Below, piece after piece: positions 16,777 through 25,831 of a stretch of DNA of 64,000 bases. The stretch comes from Paenibacillus terrigena DSM 21567 (lineage in GTDB: Bacteria > Bacillota > Bacilli > Paenibacillales > Paenibacillaceae), in assembly GCF_000374845.1 (NCBI RefSeq), contig NZ_KB895419.1:186001-250000 (forward strand), given 5' to 3'. The notes below the pieces were generated by a model that was given only the letters and a program-made list of their open reading frames with translations, was not told the origin of the DNA and made no database searches. Each line of letters begins with the position of its first letter. Positions within the stretch are counted from its first letter, which is position 1. A program made the position numbers and the translations under genes.

Positions 16777-19700
16777 ATGAAAAATAAAAATGCTAGATAT
16801 AAGCGTATTTTATCTTTTGTATTACTACTCCCTCTTGTCGTTAGTATGATAACACCCGAGGCTTATGCCGCAGTGAATGGAGACGGAACGGATGTCATTA
16901 ATGAGAATTATGCAGATCGGTTGAGCCTTCAGCCATTAGCACCGGCTTTCCGAGTTGAAACCCTACTGCGATGGTCTCCGAATACCGATCCAGACGCAGA
17001 TTTGAACCGCGCAAGCATCCCCTTGAACACGAAACGATTCAAAGGCTCTCAGATAAACCCACTTGCACATCCACAGGCAGGCATTACCTCGGCTGCAATC
17101 ACCACATGGAATCATGATGAAGCAAGCTCCGTCGGCAGCAATGAGTTCAATGTCTATGCATTTGATAACTGGCAGCTGTTAGATTCCTATATTTATTGGG
17201 CAGGAACCAATGAAGGCATTTTCGCCATCCCATCCCCGGACATCGTCGATGCTGCGCATCGCAATGGTGTACCTGTCTACGCAACCGTCGGATTCCCATG
17301 GGGCTCCGGAACCCCTGGCGCACTGGCCGAGGTCACGGCATTCACGCAGCAAAGTCCGGATGGAACGTTCCCCGTGGCGGACAAAATGATCGAAGTTGCT
17401 CAATACTACGGGTTTGACGGTTATTTCATGAACCAAGAGACCTATGGTGTGAGCAAGGCGACGGCAGAGCGTATGAATGAAATGATGCGGTACGTCAAGC
17501 GGAAATCGAACCTTCGGTTTAGTTGGTATGATGCTCAGTCCAATAATGGTAACGTATCCTACCAGAATGCAGTCAATAGCAATAACGATATGTATGTGAA
17601 GCCAGCTGCTGATGGGGCGTATGCGGTTGACGAGTTCTTCTTGAACTACAATTGGGGGACGAGTCAGATCAATACAACCGTTAGCACCATGAAAAGTCAT
17701 AACCGTGATCCTTATGACGCTTATGCAGGCTTTGAAATCCAACAGAATTCGTATAATACCAATATTAATACAACGCCACTCCTCAATGAGCAGAAACAAC
17801 CCAAAGTTTCGATCGCTCTCTATACACCGAACTCCACGATGGGAATAGCCGCAAATCCAGCAGACTTTCATGAGAAAGAGAAATATTTATGGACAGGTCC
17901 GCAAGGGGATCCAACGCTTGCCGACGATTCATCCAATTGGAAAGGGATGGCCCGATTTGTAACCGATTCATCGGTCATTCAAGAGATACCTTTTACAACC
18001 AATTTCAATAGTGGACACGGAAAACAATATTTTGCCGATGGAAAAATAGCCAGTTCACAAGAGTGGAACAACCGCTCCGTGCAAGATATTATGCCAACCT
18101 GGCGCTGGTGGATTCGTAGTGTTGGAAGCAGAATCAATGTATCCTATGACTTTGATATGGCTTATAACGGCGGGAATTCGCTCAAATTCAGCGGTCCATT
18201 AAATGCGGCTTCCGTGAATGACGTCATGCTGTACAGTACCAAGCTTCCGGTCACAGACAAGACAAAGGTTCGACTGGTGTATCAGAACAAGGCGGGAGCC
18301 GATGTTTCGCTTGGCGTGGCTTACAGTGCGGATTATGCACAGGACCAGATGAAGTATTATGCGCTGCCGAAGACCGGTGAAGGATGGCAATCGACAGTTA
18401 TCGACCTGGGCGGAGAATCGGGGAAAACTGCGTATGCCCTAAGTCTTCGTGTTAGTAATACCGATAACCTGGAGAATACTGCGATTCATTTAGGCCAAAT
18501 TTCTGTCTATGATGCAACCGCACCAATACTATCCGCACCGGAGAATGTCAAGATCGATGAGCAACTGATACGGACCGCCTATGATGCGGAAGCTCGTATG
18601 AGCTGGTCGCCGAAGCCGAACGTGCTCCATTACGAAGTCTATCAAAAGAATGGGGATGGGGCTGCAACACTCCTTGGTGTCACGCCGAATACCCACTTCT
18701 ATGCATCGAATATGACGAGAACGGCTGCGAATGCTTCGCCAGATAATATCAGAACGCTACAAATTGTGCCTGTGAATCAGGACTATAAACGAGGTACAGC
18801 GACTGAAGTTGCATTCCAGTGGGGTATAGACACTTCAGCGACGGAAATTAGTGACCATTCGTCCTCGCCGAATGTCGCGCTGCACGCCAAAGTAACAGGG
18901 GTATCGGCTGAGAACGAAGCTGAGCCTGCTGCGAAGGCACTGGATGGAACAGCGACAGGGAACAGTAAGTGGTGCGCTACGAATAAACAGAGCGGTTACA
19001 TGTCGATTGATCTTGGCGAGACGAAGACCATTCGCCGTTGGCGTGTGGAGCATGCCGAATATGGCGGTGAAGCCAAGGACATGAACACGATTGATTTCGA
19101 GCTGCTGTACAAGGATGAATCAGGAAATTGGATCAGCGCCAAGCGGATTCGTGATAATCACAGCGCAGTGACAGATATTATCCTGGATCAGCCTGTGACA
19201 GCCCGTGAATTCAAACTTCAAGTATATAATAGCGGTTCATCCCCATGGGGAGCGATCCGTATCTATGAATGGCAGATGTTCGAGCGGGGAGCTTTGCCGA
19301 AAACCGAGAACATCATGATGCATTTCGTAACCGCTAAGAATCTGGAAGGAGCTCAGGATCAAGTTGTACTGGAACGCGTTCGTCAGGGTCAGACGGTTCG
19401 ATTATACAAATCATTGGATGTGAAGGAAGCATTAACGGAGAAAGTCGCTCCCAAAGACGGTACCTTAACGATTGAAGGGTTGGATTTCGGCCTGGCAGCA
19501 GGAAGAATCTATTACACGGTGCAAAGCGATGGATCTGATGAAAGTCTCAAGTACAGTACGGCATACGCCAAAGAACCCGGATCCAACCAACCCGAAACAA
19601 CACTTACGGCTGATAGCAGCGTTGAATCCGGCAAGGAGTTCGGTATGAAGTTCGGACTTCGCGACGTAACCCAGAGCGTATACGCGCTGGACATGACGAT

Positions 19701-20193
19701 GGAGTACGATTCGAAGTTGTTCCAATTTATCTCTGCCGATCCAGCTAAGGATGGAATCAGCCTCGTGTCGACCGTCAAAGACCAGCCTGGCAAACTGCGC
19801 TTCATTATAGCAAGTAACGGAGCCGAAAATGGCATGAAGGGTGATGTACAGCTATTGAAGCTGAAGTTCAAGGCAGCCAGGGTTGAAGAAGCCGCTGCAG
19901 CATCCATCTCAGTCAAAGATGCCATAATGGGCGATGATACAGGAATGGAAACCAAGGCATCTCCTATTGCGATTTCTGTTCTGATCAAGCCGGAGATCGT
20001 CTATCCAGGCATACCGGGTGATGTGAACCAGGACGGCAAGGTAAGTATCGGAGATTTAGCGATGATCGCAGCGAATTACGGTACAACTTCCACAAGCCCG
20101 GAATGGGAACGCGTCAAACATATGGATGTGAACAAAGACTTGAAGATTGATATTGAGGACCTTGTGTTTGTGGCGAGCAAGATTATACAGTAA
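16777..20193 (+). CDS. Secreted endo-beta-N-acetylglucosaminidase (GH85) with cohesin- and dockerin-like ends
   Basis: A 1138-residue exported protein. Residues 1-31 are a signal peptide ending 'EAYA-A'. The GH85 catalytic domain (about 60-400) carries 'YFMNQE' with the Asn219/Glu221 pair that GH85 enzymes use for substrate-assisted cleavage between the two GlcNAc of N-glycan cores. A jelly-roll-like region and a fibronectin/Ig-like stretch follow. A discoidin-type (F5/8) carbohydrate-binding domain lies at about 690-838 ('SIDLGETKTIRRWRVEHAEY'). A cohesin-like domain occupies about 940-1070 ('LDMTMEYDSKLFQF'). The last ~57 residues are a dockerin with two Ca-binding loops ('GDVNQDGKVSIGDL' and 'MDVNKDLKIDIEDL'). 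Cohesin and dockerin on the same chain suggest self-association or binding to other surface enzymes rather than a classical cellulosome. A cre-like site lies upstream. Confidence 0.9.
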   Translation: MKNKNARYKRILSFVLLLPLVVSMITPEAYAAVNGDGTDVINENYADRLSLQPLAPAFRVETLLRWSPNTDPDADLNRASIPLNTKRFKGSQINPLAHPQAGITSAAITTWNHDEASSVGSNEFNVYAFDNWQLLDSYIYWAGTNEGIFAIPSPDIVDAAHRNGVPVYATVGFPWGSGTPGALAEVTAFTQQSPDGTFPVADKMIEVAQYYGFDGYFMNQETYGVSKATAERMNEMMRYVKRKSNLRFSWYDAQSNNGNVSYQNAVNSNNDMYVKPAADGAYAVDEFFLNYNWGTSQINTTVSTMKSHNRDPYDAYAGFEIQQNSYNTNINTTPLLNEQKQPKVSIALYTPNSTMGIAANPADFHEKEKYLWTGPQGDPTLADDSSNWKGMARFVTDSSVIQEIPFTTNFNSGHGKQYFADGKIASSQEWNNRSVQDIMPTWRWWIRSVGSRINVSYDFDMAYNGGNSLKFSGPLNAASVNDVMLYSTKLPVTDKTKVRLVYQNKAGADVSLGVAYSADYAQDQMKYYALPKTGEGWQSTVIDLGGESGKTAYALSLRVSNTDNLENTAIHLGQISVYDATAPILSAPENVKIDEQLIRTAYDAEARMSWSPKPNVLHYEVYQKNGDGAATLLGVTPNTHFYASNMTRTAANASPDNIRTLQIVPVNQDYKRGTATEVAFQWGIDTSATEISDHSSSPNVALHAKVTGVSAENEAEPAAKALDGTATGNSKWCATNKQSGYMSIDLGETKTIRRWRVEHAEYGGEAKDMNTIDFELLYKDESGNWISAKRIRDNHSAVTDIILDQPVTAREFKLQVYNSGSSPWGAIRIYEWQMFERGALPKTENIMMHFVTAKNLEGAQDQVVLERVRQGQTVRLYKSLDVKEALTEKVAPKDGTLTIEGLDFGLAAGRIYYTVQSDGSDESLKYSTAYAKEPGSNQPETTLTADSSVESGKEFGMKFGLRDVTQSVYALDMTMEYDSKLFQFISADPAKDGISLVSTVKDQPGKLRFIIASNGAENGMKGDVQLLKLKFKAARVEEAAAASISVKDAIMGDDTGMETKASPIAISVLIKPEIVYPGIPGDVNQDGKVSIGDLAMIAANYGTTSTSPEWERVKHMDVNKDLKIDIEDLVFVASKIIQ

Positions 20194-20230
20194 GAACTCG
20201 AAAGATATGGAACGTACAACGAATTCATTG

Positions 20231-20266
20231 ATCCCGTTAAGTCACTGACTTAACGGGATATTTTAT
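20231..20266 (+). terminator. Strong terminator after the GH85 gene
   Basis: ATCCCGTTAAGTC (20231-20243) pairs perfectly with GACTTAACGGGAT (20247-20259) across an ACT loop, then ATTTTATTT. Confidence 0.9.
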
Positions 20267-20271
20267 TTGAT

Positions 20272-20609
20272 ATGTCCCATGAAAACATCACCACGCTCTA
20301 AGAATTGATCATCGACAAATAAGTCTTCAGAGAAACCAAGCTTTTGAGAAATTAATGGATGAACAGTGGATTATTGAAGTTAAAGTGGAGGGACTCCAAT
20401 ATCCATTTTTTATACGATCCATAGACATCAACATTCTACATAAGGGCATAGAACATAACACAACCGATAAGAGACCTAGTATACTCGCTCCGCTCGATAA
20501 TTTATTATGGGATCGGACGTTAATCAAAGATTTATTTGATTTTGAATATCGATGGGAAGTGTATAAGCCAGTCGCTGAAAGAATATATGGTTATTATGTA
20601 TTGCCTTAG
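20272..20609 (+). pseudogene. Remnant of a YcaQ/HTH_42-type winged-helix protein
   Basis: The frame from 20355 encodes 'GLQYPFFIRS...RPSILAPLDNLLWDR...LFDFEYRWEVYKP...RIYGYYVLP' and then stops. This is the C-terminal part of the winged-helix family of YcaQ (COG3214), whose members are about 350-400 residues. Upstream, the other forward frame from 20272 gives 'ENITTL-stop-ELIIDK-stop-VFRET', which also resembles the family but is broken by two stops and a frameshift. The 3' end stops just after 'YYVLP', where intact proteins continue. The gene is therefore decayed at both ends. Intact homologues act in DNA crosslink repair or are uncharacterised; this copy is probably non-functional. Confidence 0.75.
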
Positions 20610-20778
20610 ATCAAGATTTTAAATTTGATTCATTTTAAAAGACCTATCACACGGACGCAAATTTTGTTTACATTTTGACATCATCCGACATCCTGCATAT
20701 TCACAAATTTGCAAATAAGGTTATACTGGTATATGCGTTTTAAATAACATACATGAATTGCACATCAGGAGGATATGG

Positions 20779-22128
20779 ATGGGACAAACAGAGGGATCAT
20801 TACAAAAAAAATTAAAACCTAGACATATAAGTTTTATGGCTATGGGCGGCGTGATCGGAACAGGAATTTTTAAAGGCAGCGCCGAAACGATCGGACTGGC
20901 AGGTCCAGGGGTTATCGTATCCTATGTAGTTGCAGGATTGCTGCTGCTAGTCGTTATGGCTGCAATGACAGAAATGGCGACTGCATATCCAAATCGGAAT
21001 ATGAAGGACTTTATCCGAGAAGCGTTCGGAGAAAAGGTCTCATTCACTATGGGTTGGATGTACTGCTTTATGTGGTTGTCTGTATGTGTTATAGAGGTTA
21101 TTGCTGCGGGCAGCTTTCTGCAATATTGGTTCTCAGATGCGCCGTTATGGTTGCTAAGTCTGGTCTGTGCCGCCTTTATTATTATTATTAATTTGATGAG
21201 CGTAGGTACCTTTGGAGAATTTGAATTTTGGCTGGCGGGCATTAAAATTGCCATGATTATCATTTTTATCGTGTTGGGTGGATGTCTGATATTCGGTATT
21301 ATTCCAAGTGATAATACGCCTTATTTGCAAAATTTCACGAATTCCGGAGGGTTTTTTCCGAATGGCTGGACTTCAGTATTATCTGCAATGCTTGTCGTAA
21401 TGTTCTCCTACGGTGGGTCTGAGCTGATCGGATTGACTCTTAATGAAACGGAGAACGCTGAACGTTTATTACCCAAGGTGGTTCGTAATTTTATATTACG
21501 AATCATTCTGTTTTTCACCCTGCCGATTCTGGTTATCTGCGGTTTAATTCCATGGAATCAGTTGGGATCGGAGAGCAGTCCATTCGTACAAGTGCTTTCA
21601 GCGACCGGGCTGTCGGGCGCAGCTCATATTATGAATTTCATCCTGGTCACGGCTGTTCTATCGGCGGCCAATTCTGGTATTTACGGTGCATCACGAATGC
21701 TATATTCCTTGGCTGCAGCAGGAGAAGCTCCTAAATCACTAGCCAAGACGAACCGGAAGGGTATTCCGGTAAATACGCTTTTGCTATGTGCGGTCATTTT
21801 GCTTGCCGGCTCCTTGTTGGGGCTAATCGCACAAGATCAGCTTTTCCGTATTTTGATGGCTGTTCCGGGATTCGTTGTGATTTTGGTTTGGATTTGTATC
21901 GCTTTATCCCAGTTGAAGCTGCGTAAGCAATATCCTGTTAAGCCTACCTTCAAGGTTTGGGGATATCCTTATGTAACAGGATTTGTAGTTTTGTGTCTCG
22001 CTGTTATTGCAACCATGTTCCTGTTAGACAGTCAGAACCGAATTAGCATAGGGACTTGCCTTGCAGTCCTGCTCATTCTGATCGTAACGTCTTTTATCAA
22101 ATTCCGTTCCAAACCATGTAGGAAATAG
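20779..22128 (+). CDS. Amino acid permease of the APC superfamily (AAT-type)
   Basis: A 449-residue permease with twelve predicted hydrophobic helices. The N-terminus has the classical 'LKPRHISFMAMGGVIGTGIFKGSA' signature (in pieces) of amino acid/H+ symporters such as those for Lys, Arg, His or GABA. 'ANSGIYGASRMLYSLA' and 'RKGIPVNTLLLC' in the second half are also typical. Substrate specificity cannot be read from the sequence. An in-frame TTG at 20758 exists, but AGGAGG at 20767-20772 with a 6-base spacer fixes the ATG at 20779. A TTGACA at 20675 could be its -35, though the matching -10 (TATTCA) is poor. No U-tailed terminator is seen after the gene before the promoter at 22157. Confidence 0.9.
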   Translation: MGQTEGSLQKKLKPRHISFMAMGGVIGTGIFKGSAETIGLAGPGVIVSYVVAGLLLLVVMAAMTEMATAYPNRNMKDFIREAFGEKVSFTMGWMYCFMWLSVCVIEVIAAGSFLQYWFSDAPLWLLSLVCAAFIIIINLMSVGTFGEFEFWLAGIKIAMIIIFIVLGGCLIFGIIPSDNTPYLQNFTNSGGFFPNGWTSVLSAMLVVMFSYGGSELIGLTLNETENAERLLPKVVRNFILRIILFFTLPILVICGLIPWNQLGSESSPFVQVLSATGLSGAAHIMNFILVTAVLSAANSGIYGASRMLYSLAAAGEAPKSLAKTNRKGIPVNTLLLCAVILLAGSLLGLIAQDQLFRILMAVPGFVVILVWICIALSQLKLRKQYPVKPTFKVWGYPYVTGFVVLCLAVIATMFLLDSQNRISIGTCLAVLLILIVTSFIKFRSKPCRK

Positions 22129-22156
22129 CGATGAGAACACACGTTCCGAAAATTAG

Positions 22157-22185
22157 TTGACATTCCATCTCTTCGAATATATACT
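22157..22185 (+). promoter_or_regulatory. Near-consensus sigma-A promoter
   Basis: TTGACA (22157-22162), 17-base spacer, TATACT (22180-22185). It is the best sigma-A match seen in this window. Transcription should begin near 22192. Confidence 0.8.
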
Positions 22186-22191
22186 ATTATC

Positions 22192-22261
22192 AAATCGAAA
22201 GAGTGCGGGCGAAGCACCTCGCAGGATTGGCTATCAAGCCATTCTTGTGGGGTGCTTTTTT
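22192..22261 (+). ncRNA. Candidate 70-nt RNA: small RNA or attenuator leader
   Basis: The RNA starting at the promoter above is almost wholly a hairpin: 22212-22232 pairs with 22237-22257 over 21 positions with one mismatch and an ATCA loop, followed by six T (22256-22261). Only about 20 nt precede the stem. It could be a discrete small RNA or a premature terminator controlling the secreted protein gene that starts 35-44 bases later. I recognise no known RNA family. Confidence 0.55.
22212..22261 (+). terminator. Long-stem intrinsic terminator
   Basis: AAGCACCTC (22212-22220) with GGGGTGCTT (22249-22257) forms the base of the 21-position stem, and T runs to 22261. It separates the permease and its promoter region from the following gene. 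Confidence 0.85.
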
Positions 22262-22295
22262 GCGCTTCTTTTGTAAATCATATGAGGTTAGGGAG

Positions 22296-23096
22296 ATGAT
22301 TGATTTGTTGCAAAGAAGAGGTGCATATAACCGATATAAGATCGGTCTAGTAGTTCTAATTTTATGTTTCTTGCTGTTCCTGGTTAGACCCCCATTTGTA
22401 GAAGCTTCAGATACTGGGTGGGATAGTGCGTTAACAAGCATTGATCAATTGCATGATAGCTTTTCCGCTTTAGAATTAACCAACAAACAGGATAAGCAGC
22501 AAATTCAGGTACTGCGCAAGCAAAACAATGAGAAGCTAAAAGAAATCAATATTCAAGTCCAGCATATAGACAAGGAGAAGCTCGACAGGTTGAAAACGGA
22601 AGCAGACAAGAGTCGAAAGAAATTCGCACCTTTGCTTGCGGAATACACTGATATTGGCAAGAAAGCAACAGAAGCCAGGAAACGTAAAGATCATAAATCT
22701 GTTCTTCTGTTTGAACTCAAGCGGAACCGTATGAAGGCTTCTGTTCTTGCAGCACGACAGGAGATCATGTTGAAAAAGGATGCTTTAACAACTGCGAAGA
22801 AGCAGGCGTCCGATAAAGCCAAAATTGTAAATGATATTTTAGTACCGGTGAAAACGCTAAAAAAACAAATTACAGCTGAGAACAAAAAAATAACAGATTT
22901 CAATAAACAAAGAATTGAGGCTGACAAACGTTATAAAGCAGCTGTCAAGCAGGGGGATGCCGTGAAGGTAGCTACAGAATTGAGATTAATCGTTGGCGAT
23001 CTATATCAAATTCATGCATCACAGAAAAAAATAAACGAATGGGAGACGATGATTCGGAGTGCCATTTATGCTGCAGAGGCCAAGCTTCCGAAATAA
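22296..23096 (+). CDS. Uncharacterised exported coiled-coil protein
   Basis: About 266 residues. A short basic N-terminus and one hydrophobic segment ('KIGLVVLILCFLLFLV') act as a signal peptide or anchor. The rest is a long, charged, Lys/Glu/Gln-rich helix with heptad character and no Cys or recognisable enzyme motif. I do not recognise a family. Longer frames from 22203 are excluded because they run through the terminator at 22212-22261. GGGAG abuts the ATG at 22296, so the TTG at 22305, with nine-base spacing, is an equally good or better start. The nearest upstream promoter is the strong one at 22157, separated by the terminator. A role at the cell or spore surface is possible, but nothing in the sequence proves it. 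Confidence 0.75.
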   Translation: MIDLLQRRGAYNRYKIGLVVLILCFLLFLVRPPFVEASDTGWDSALTSIDQLHDSFSALELTNKQDKQQIQVLRKQNNEKLKEINIQVQHIDKEKLDRLKTEADKSRKKFAPLLAEYTDIGKKATEARKRKDHKSVLLFELKRNRMKASVLAARQEIMLKKDALTTAKKQASDKAKIVNDILVPVKTLKKQITAENKKITDFNKQRIEADKRYKAAVKQGDAVKVATELRLIVGDLYQIHASQKKINEWETMIRSAIYAAEAKLPK

Positions 23097-23248
23097 ACGA
23101 ATGGAAGAAATGCGAGATTACAAGCTGCAATGATTCTGAGGAAACCCAGTTGTTTTGATGTGTTGTCATTTCTTTCCGTATGGTTTGTCCTTGAGATGGG
23201 TACAATTTAACTGATTTTCCCAAGTCGGTAAGAAAGGTGCGGATTGAA

Positions 23249-24697
23249 ATGACAGACTTCGTTGACACATTACGAGACCAATTCGCATTACGATTTCAGG
23301 ATCATACGAAGATTGTTATTCGTGCCGTTTCATCCAATACGGCTGTATGTTATTTGCCTGAGCTTGTGGACACAGATATGCTAAACAAGTTCATTCTTGC
23401 GCCGCTGCTGCAAGTGAAATGGATTCCGAATTCTGAAGACCTTATGCGAATATTGACGGTTGGAGAAGTTAAGCCATTAGAATCGTTGAACGAGGCCATT
23501 CCTCTCATGATGAAGGGGTGGGCTTATGTCGCGACAACGGATATAGGAGTCGTCGCGAATGTAGCTAATCTGCCGAAACGGCAGATCGGCGCTCCCGAGA
23601 ATGAGACGACGATCCTTGGCCCGATGCTCGCCTTTTCCGAGTCGATTGAGACCAGTACAGCGTTACTGCGTTCATCGATTCCAGATCCATCTTTACGGAA
23701 TGAGGAGCTACACTTTGGGAATAAGCGGCATACCCTCATTCGGCTGATGTTCATGTCGGACCGTGTTGAAGAGAACTGCGTCAATGTGGTACGACAACGG
23801 ATCGAACAGCTTCAGAACAATGATGTCACCGGAAGCGCCGAACTCCTACACATGATTCAAGACAACGACAGCAGCATTTTTCCGCAGATGTTGTTAACAG
23901 AGCGCGTTGACTTGGCTAGTCACTCGCTGCTTGAAGGAAAAATCATCATACTCGTTGACGGAAGTCAGTTAGCGATTATCGGTCCGACGGAATTTACGGA
24001 TTTTTTCTTATCCACGGAAGATCGCTATATGGGCTGGGGCATCGGGACATTTCTCCGCTGCCTGCGGATGCTCGCACTATTTATCTCGGTCTATTTAACA
24101 CCGGCCTATGTGGCTGCATTAACGTTTCACTATGAGATCATTCCATCTTCTTTACTCGTGTCTCTCATTGAATCGAGATCAAAGGTGCCGTTTCCGCCCT
24201 TATTCGAGACGCTAATTCTTGAGATTACGATGGAATTGCTTCGGGAAGCTGGTGCAAGGCTACCTACCAAGGTCGGTCAGACGATGGGTATTGTTGGGGG
24301 TATCGTGATCGGACAAGCGGCAGTACAAGCAGGCTTTACGAGCAACATTCTAATCATGCTCGTTGCGCTTGCAGCGCTGGGCTCCTTTGCTACACCGAAT
24401 TATTTTATGAGCAGTACACTCAGGCTCGTACGTTACCCAATGGTCATTCTTGCAGGTTTCTGGGGTAGCATTGGGATCGTCTTTATGTCTCTCTTGGTGG
24501 TGATCCATTTAATTCGTCAGACGAGCTTCGGGCAACCTTATTTTTACGCCATTCACCCGAAGGACCAATCGAACACCTTAAGCCAAGATATGCTAATGCC
24601 TGAGCCTAAGGGGCTGACCTCGACAGGACACAGTATCCGTAAATTTATCAAGTCATTCCGTTTATCCTCGTTATGGGCAGGGGATATCGACAACTAA
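23249..24697 (+). CDS. gerAA: Spore germination protein, GerA subunit (ger operon 1)
   Basis: A 482-residue GerA-family membrane protein. The N-terminal ~240 residues are soluble, and the C-terminal half has about five helices with the conserved 'REAGARLPTKVGQTMGIVGG' motif split across 'LREAGARLP' and 'VGQTMGIVGGIVIGQAA'. The A subunit is part of the inner spore membrane nutrient receptor. The motif that reads GPKDGFTE in operons 2 and 3 is here 'GPMLAFSE', so this is a divergent subgroup. A GTG at 23237 is in frame, but AAAGGTG before the ATG at 23249 favours the latter. It starts an A-B-C operon. Expression in the forespore would be expected, but I found no convincing sigma-G promoter. Confidence 0.92.
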   Translation: MTDFVDTLRDQFALRFQDHTKIVIRAVSSNTAVCYLPELVDTDMLNKFILAPLLQVKWIPNSEDLMRILTVGEVKPLESLNEAIPLMMKGWAYVATTDIGVVANVANLPKRQIGAPENETTILGPMLAFSESIETSTALLRSSIPDPSLRNEELHFGNKRHTLIRLMFMSDRVEENCVNVVRQRIEQLQNNDVTGSAELLHMIQDNDSSIFPQMLLTERVDLASHSLLEGKIIILVDGSQLAIIGPTEFTDFFLSTEDRYMGWGIGTFLRCLRMLALFISVYLTPAYVAALTFHYEIIPSSLLVSLIESRSKVPFPPLFETLILEITMELLREAGARLPTKVGQTMGIVGGIVIGQAAVQAGFTSNILIMLVALAALGSFATPNYFMSSTLRLVRYPMVILAGFWGSIGIVFMSLLVVIHLIRQTSFGQPYFYAIHPKDQSNTLSQDMLMPEPKGLTSTGHSIRKFIKSFRLSSLWAGDIDN

Positions 24698-24715
24698 CTT
24701 CGTTAAGGTGGCAAA

Positions 24716-25831
24716 ATGACCAATCCTGAGCATACACCAGCCAAATACCATTTCAAGGCATATATGCTGTTGTTCCTGATTCCCAGTGTTCAGATTGGCG
24801 TTGGGATCTTTGGATTCCAGCGGTACATCTACAAGGAATCAGGGCATGATGCATGGATCTCCGTTATCCTTGCCGGCATTGTGACCCATATTGTGATGTG
24901 GATGATGATCACGACCATGAAGAAGAACAATGATGATGATCTGTACGATATCCATTGTACGTTGTTCGGCAAATGGATCGGTAATGCATTAAGCGTTGTT
25001 ATCATGCTATATTTCATCACGAATATGACAGCCATTGTTCGAACCTACATCGAAGCCGTACAATCGTGGATTTTCCCTGATTTCCCAACTTGGTTGTTAG
25101 GTTTAATCTTAGTCGTCTTGATGGTGTATGGCAGCCTTGGTGGGATCCGTGTCGTACTGCAGCTTAGCTTTATTAGTTTTATTATGATCGCGGCGACGAC
25201 GATCTTGTTCTATTACCCGCTGCAATACGCAGATTGGCGGCGTCTGCTACCGGTCTATGATACCACGGTACAGCATTTGGTCGCGGGAGCGATGAAGATG
25301 GGCTTTACAATTGCTGGATTTGAAGTGATTTTCTTCTTATATACGCTTGTGAAAGATAAGGACAAGGCATTACGGTATGCCCAGGGCAGCATTCTATTTA
25401 GCAACTTGCTATACCTCATCATTATGGTGATCTCCATTGTATATTTCAGTGAGAATCAGATGCCTAAGACGATCTGGGGCTCCATCAACTTATTAAAAAT
25501 CATTAAGTACCCGTTCTTGGAACGGATCGAGTTCATCGCAATCCCATTCTGGATGTTCGTCGTCTTACCGGGATTTATGATGCTGGCATGGATTCTCGTC
25601 CGGGGAACGACCAGGATTTTCAAATGGAACCAGAAGCTCACGATTTATGGAATCGCAGCCGTCGTACTCATTGCTTCTACATGCTTCCAGAATCGTCGGC
25701 AAATTGATCAGCTGAATGATTATATCGGACAATATTCGGTTGTTATATCGTATTACTATCCATGCTTGTTGTTCATCATGACGTATGTTCGTCAATGGTG
25801 GAAGGATCACAAAGGGAGTAAGGAATCATGA
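24716..25831 (+). CDS. gerAB: Spore germination protein, GerB permease-like subunit (ger operon 1)
   Basis: A 371-residue integral membrane protein of the spore-germination branch of the APC superfamily, with about ten helices. The start 'KAYMLLFLIPSVQIGVGIFGFQR' resembles the family N-terminus, and 'VRTYIEAVQSWIFPDFPTWLL' fits the central region. The B subunit binds the germinant amino acid or sugar in known receptors. It starts 18 bases after the A gene with TAAGGTGG as ribosome binding site and overlaps the C gene by four bases (ATGA). Confidence 0.92.
   Translation: MTNPEHTPAKYHFKAYMLLFLIPSVQIGVGIFGFQRYIYKESGHDAWISVILAGIVTHIVMWMMITTMKKNNDDDLYDIHCTLFGKWIGNALSVVIMLYFITNMTAIVRTYIEAVQSWIFPDFPTWLLGLILVVLMVYGSLGGIRVVLQLSFISFIMIAATTILFYYPLQYADWRRLLPVYDTTVQHLVAGAMKMGFTIAGFEVIFFLYTLVKDKDKALRYAQGSILFSNLLYLIIMVISIVYFSENQMPKTIWGSINLLKIIKYPFLERIEFIAIPFWMFVVLPGFMMLAWILVRGTTRIFKWNQKLTIYGIAAVVLIASTCFQNRRQIDQLNDYIGQYSVVISYYYPCLLFIMTYVRQWWKDHKGSKES

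Noticed and set aside
17179-17871. Open minus-strand frame of 230 codons inside the GH85 gene
   Set aside because: It is antisense to a clearly coding domain with conserved catalytic motif, has no RBS and no recognisable protein family.
22203-22295. N-terminal extension of the exported coiled-coil protein
   Set aside because: It would have to be translated through a strong intrinsic terminator and has no ribosome binding site.
23097-23248. Sigma-G promoter before ger operon 1
   Set aside because: Partial matches near GTATG and CAATTTA have the wrong spacing; none is good enough to report as a site here or before operons 2 and 3.
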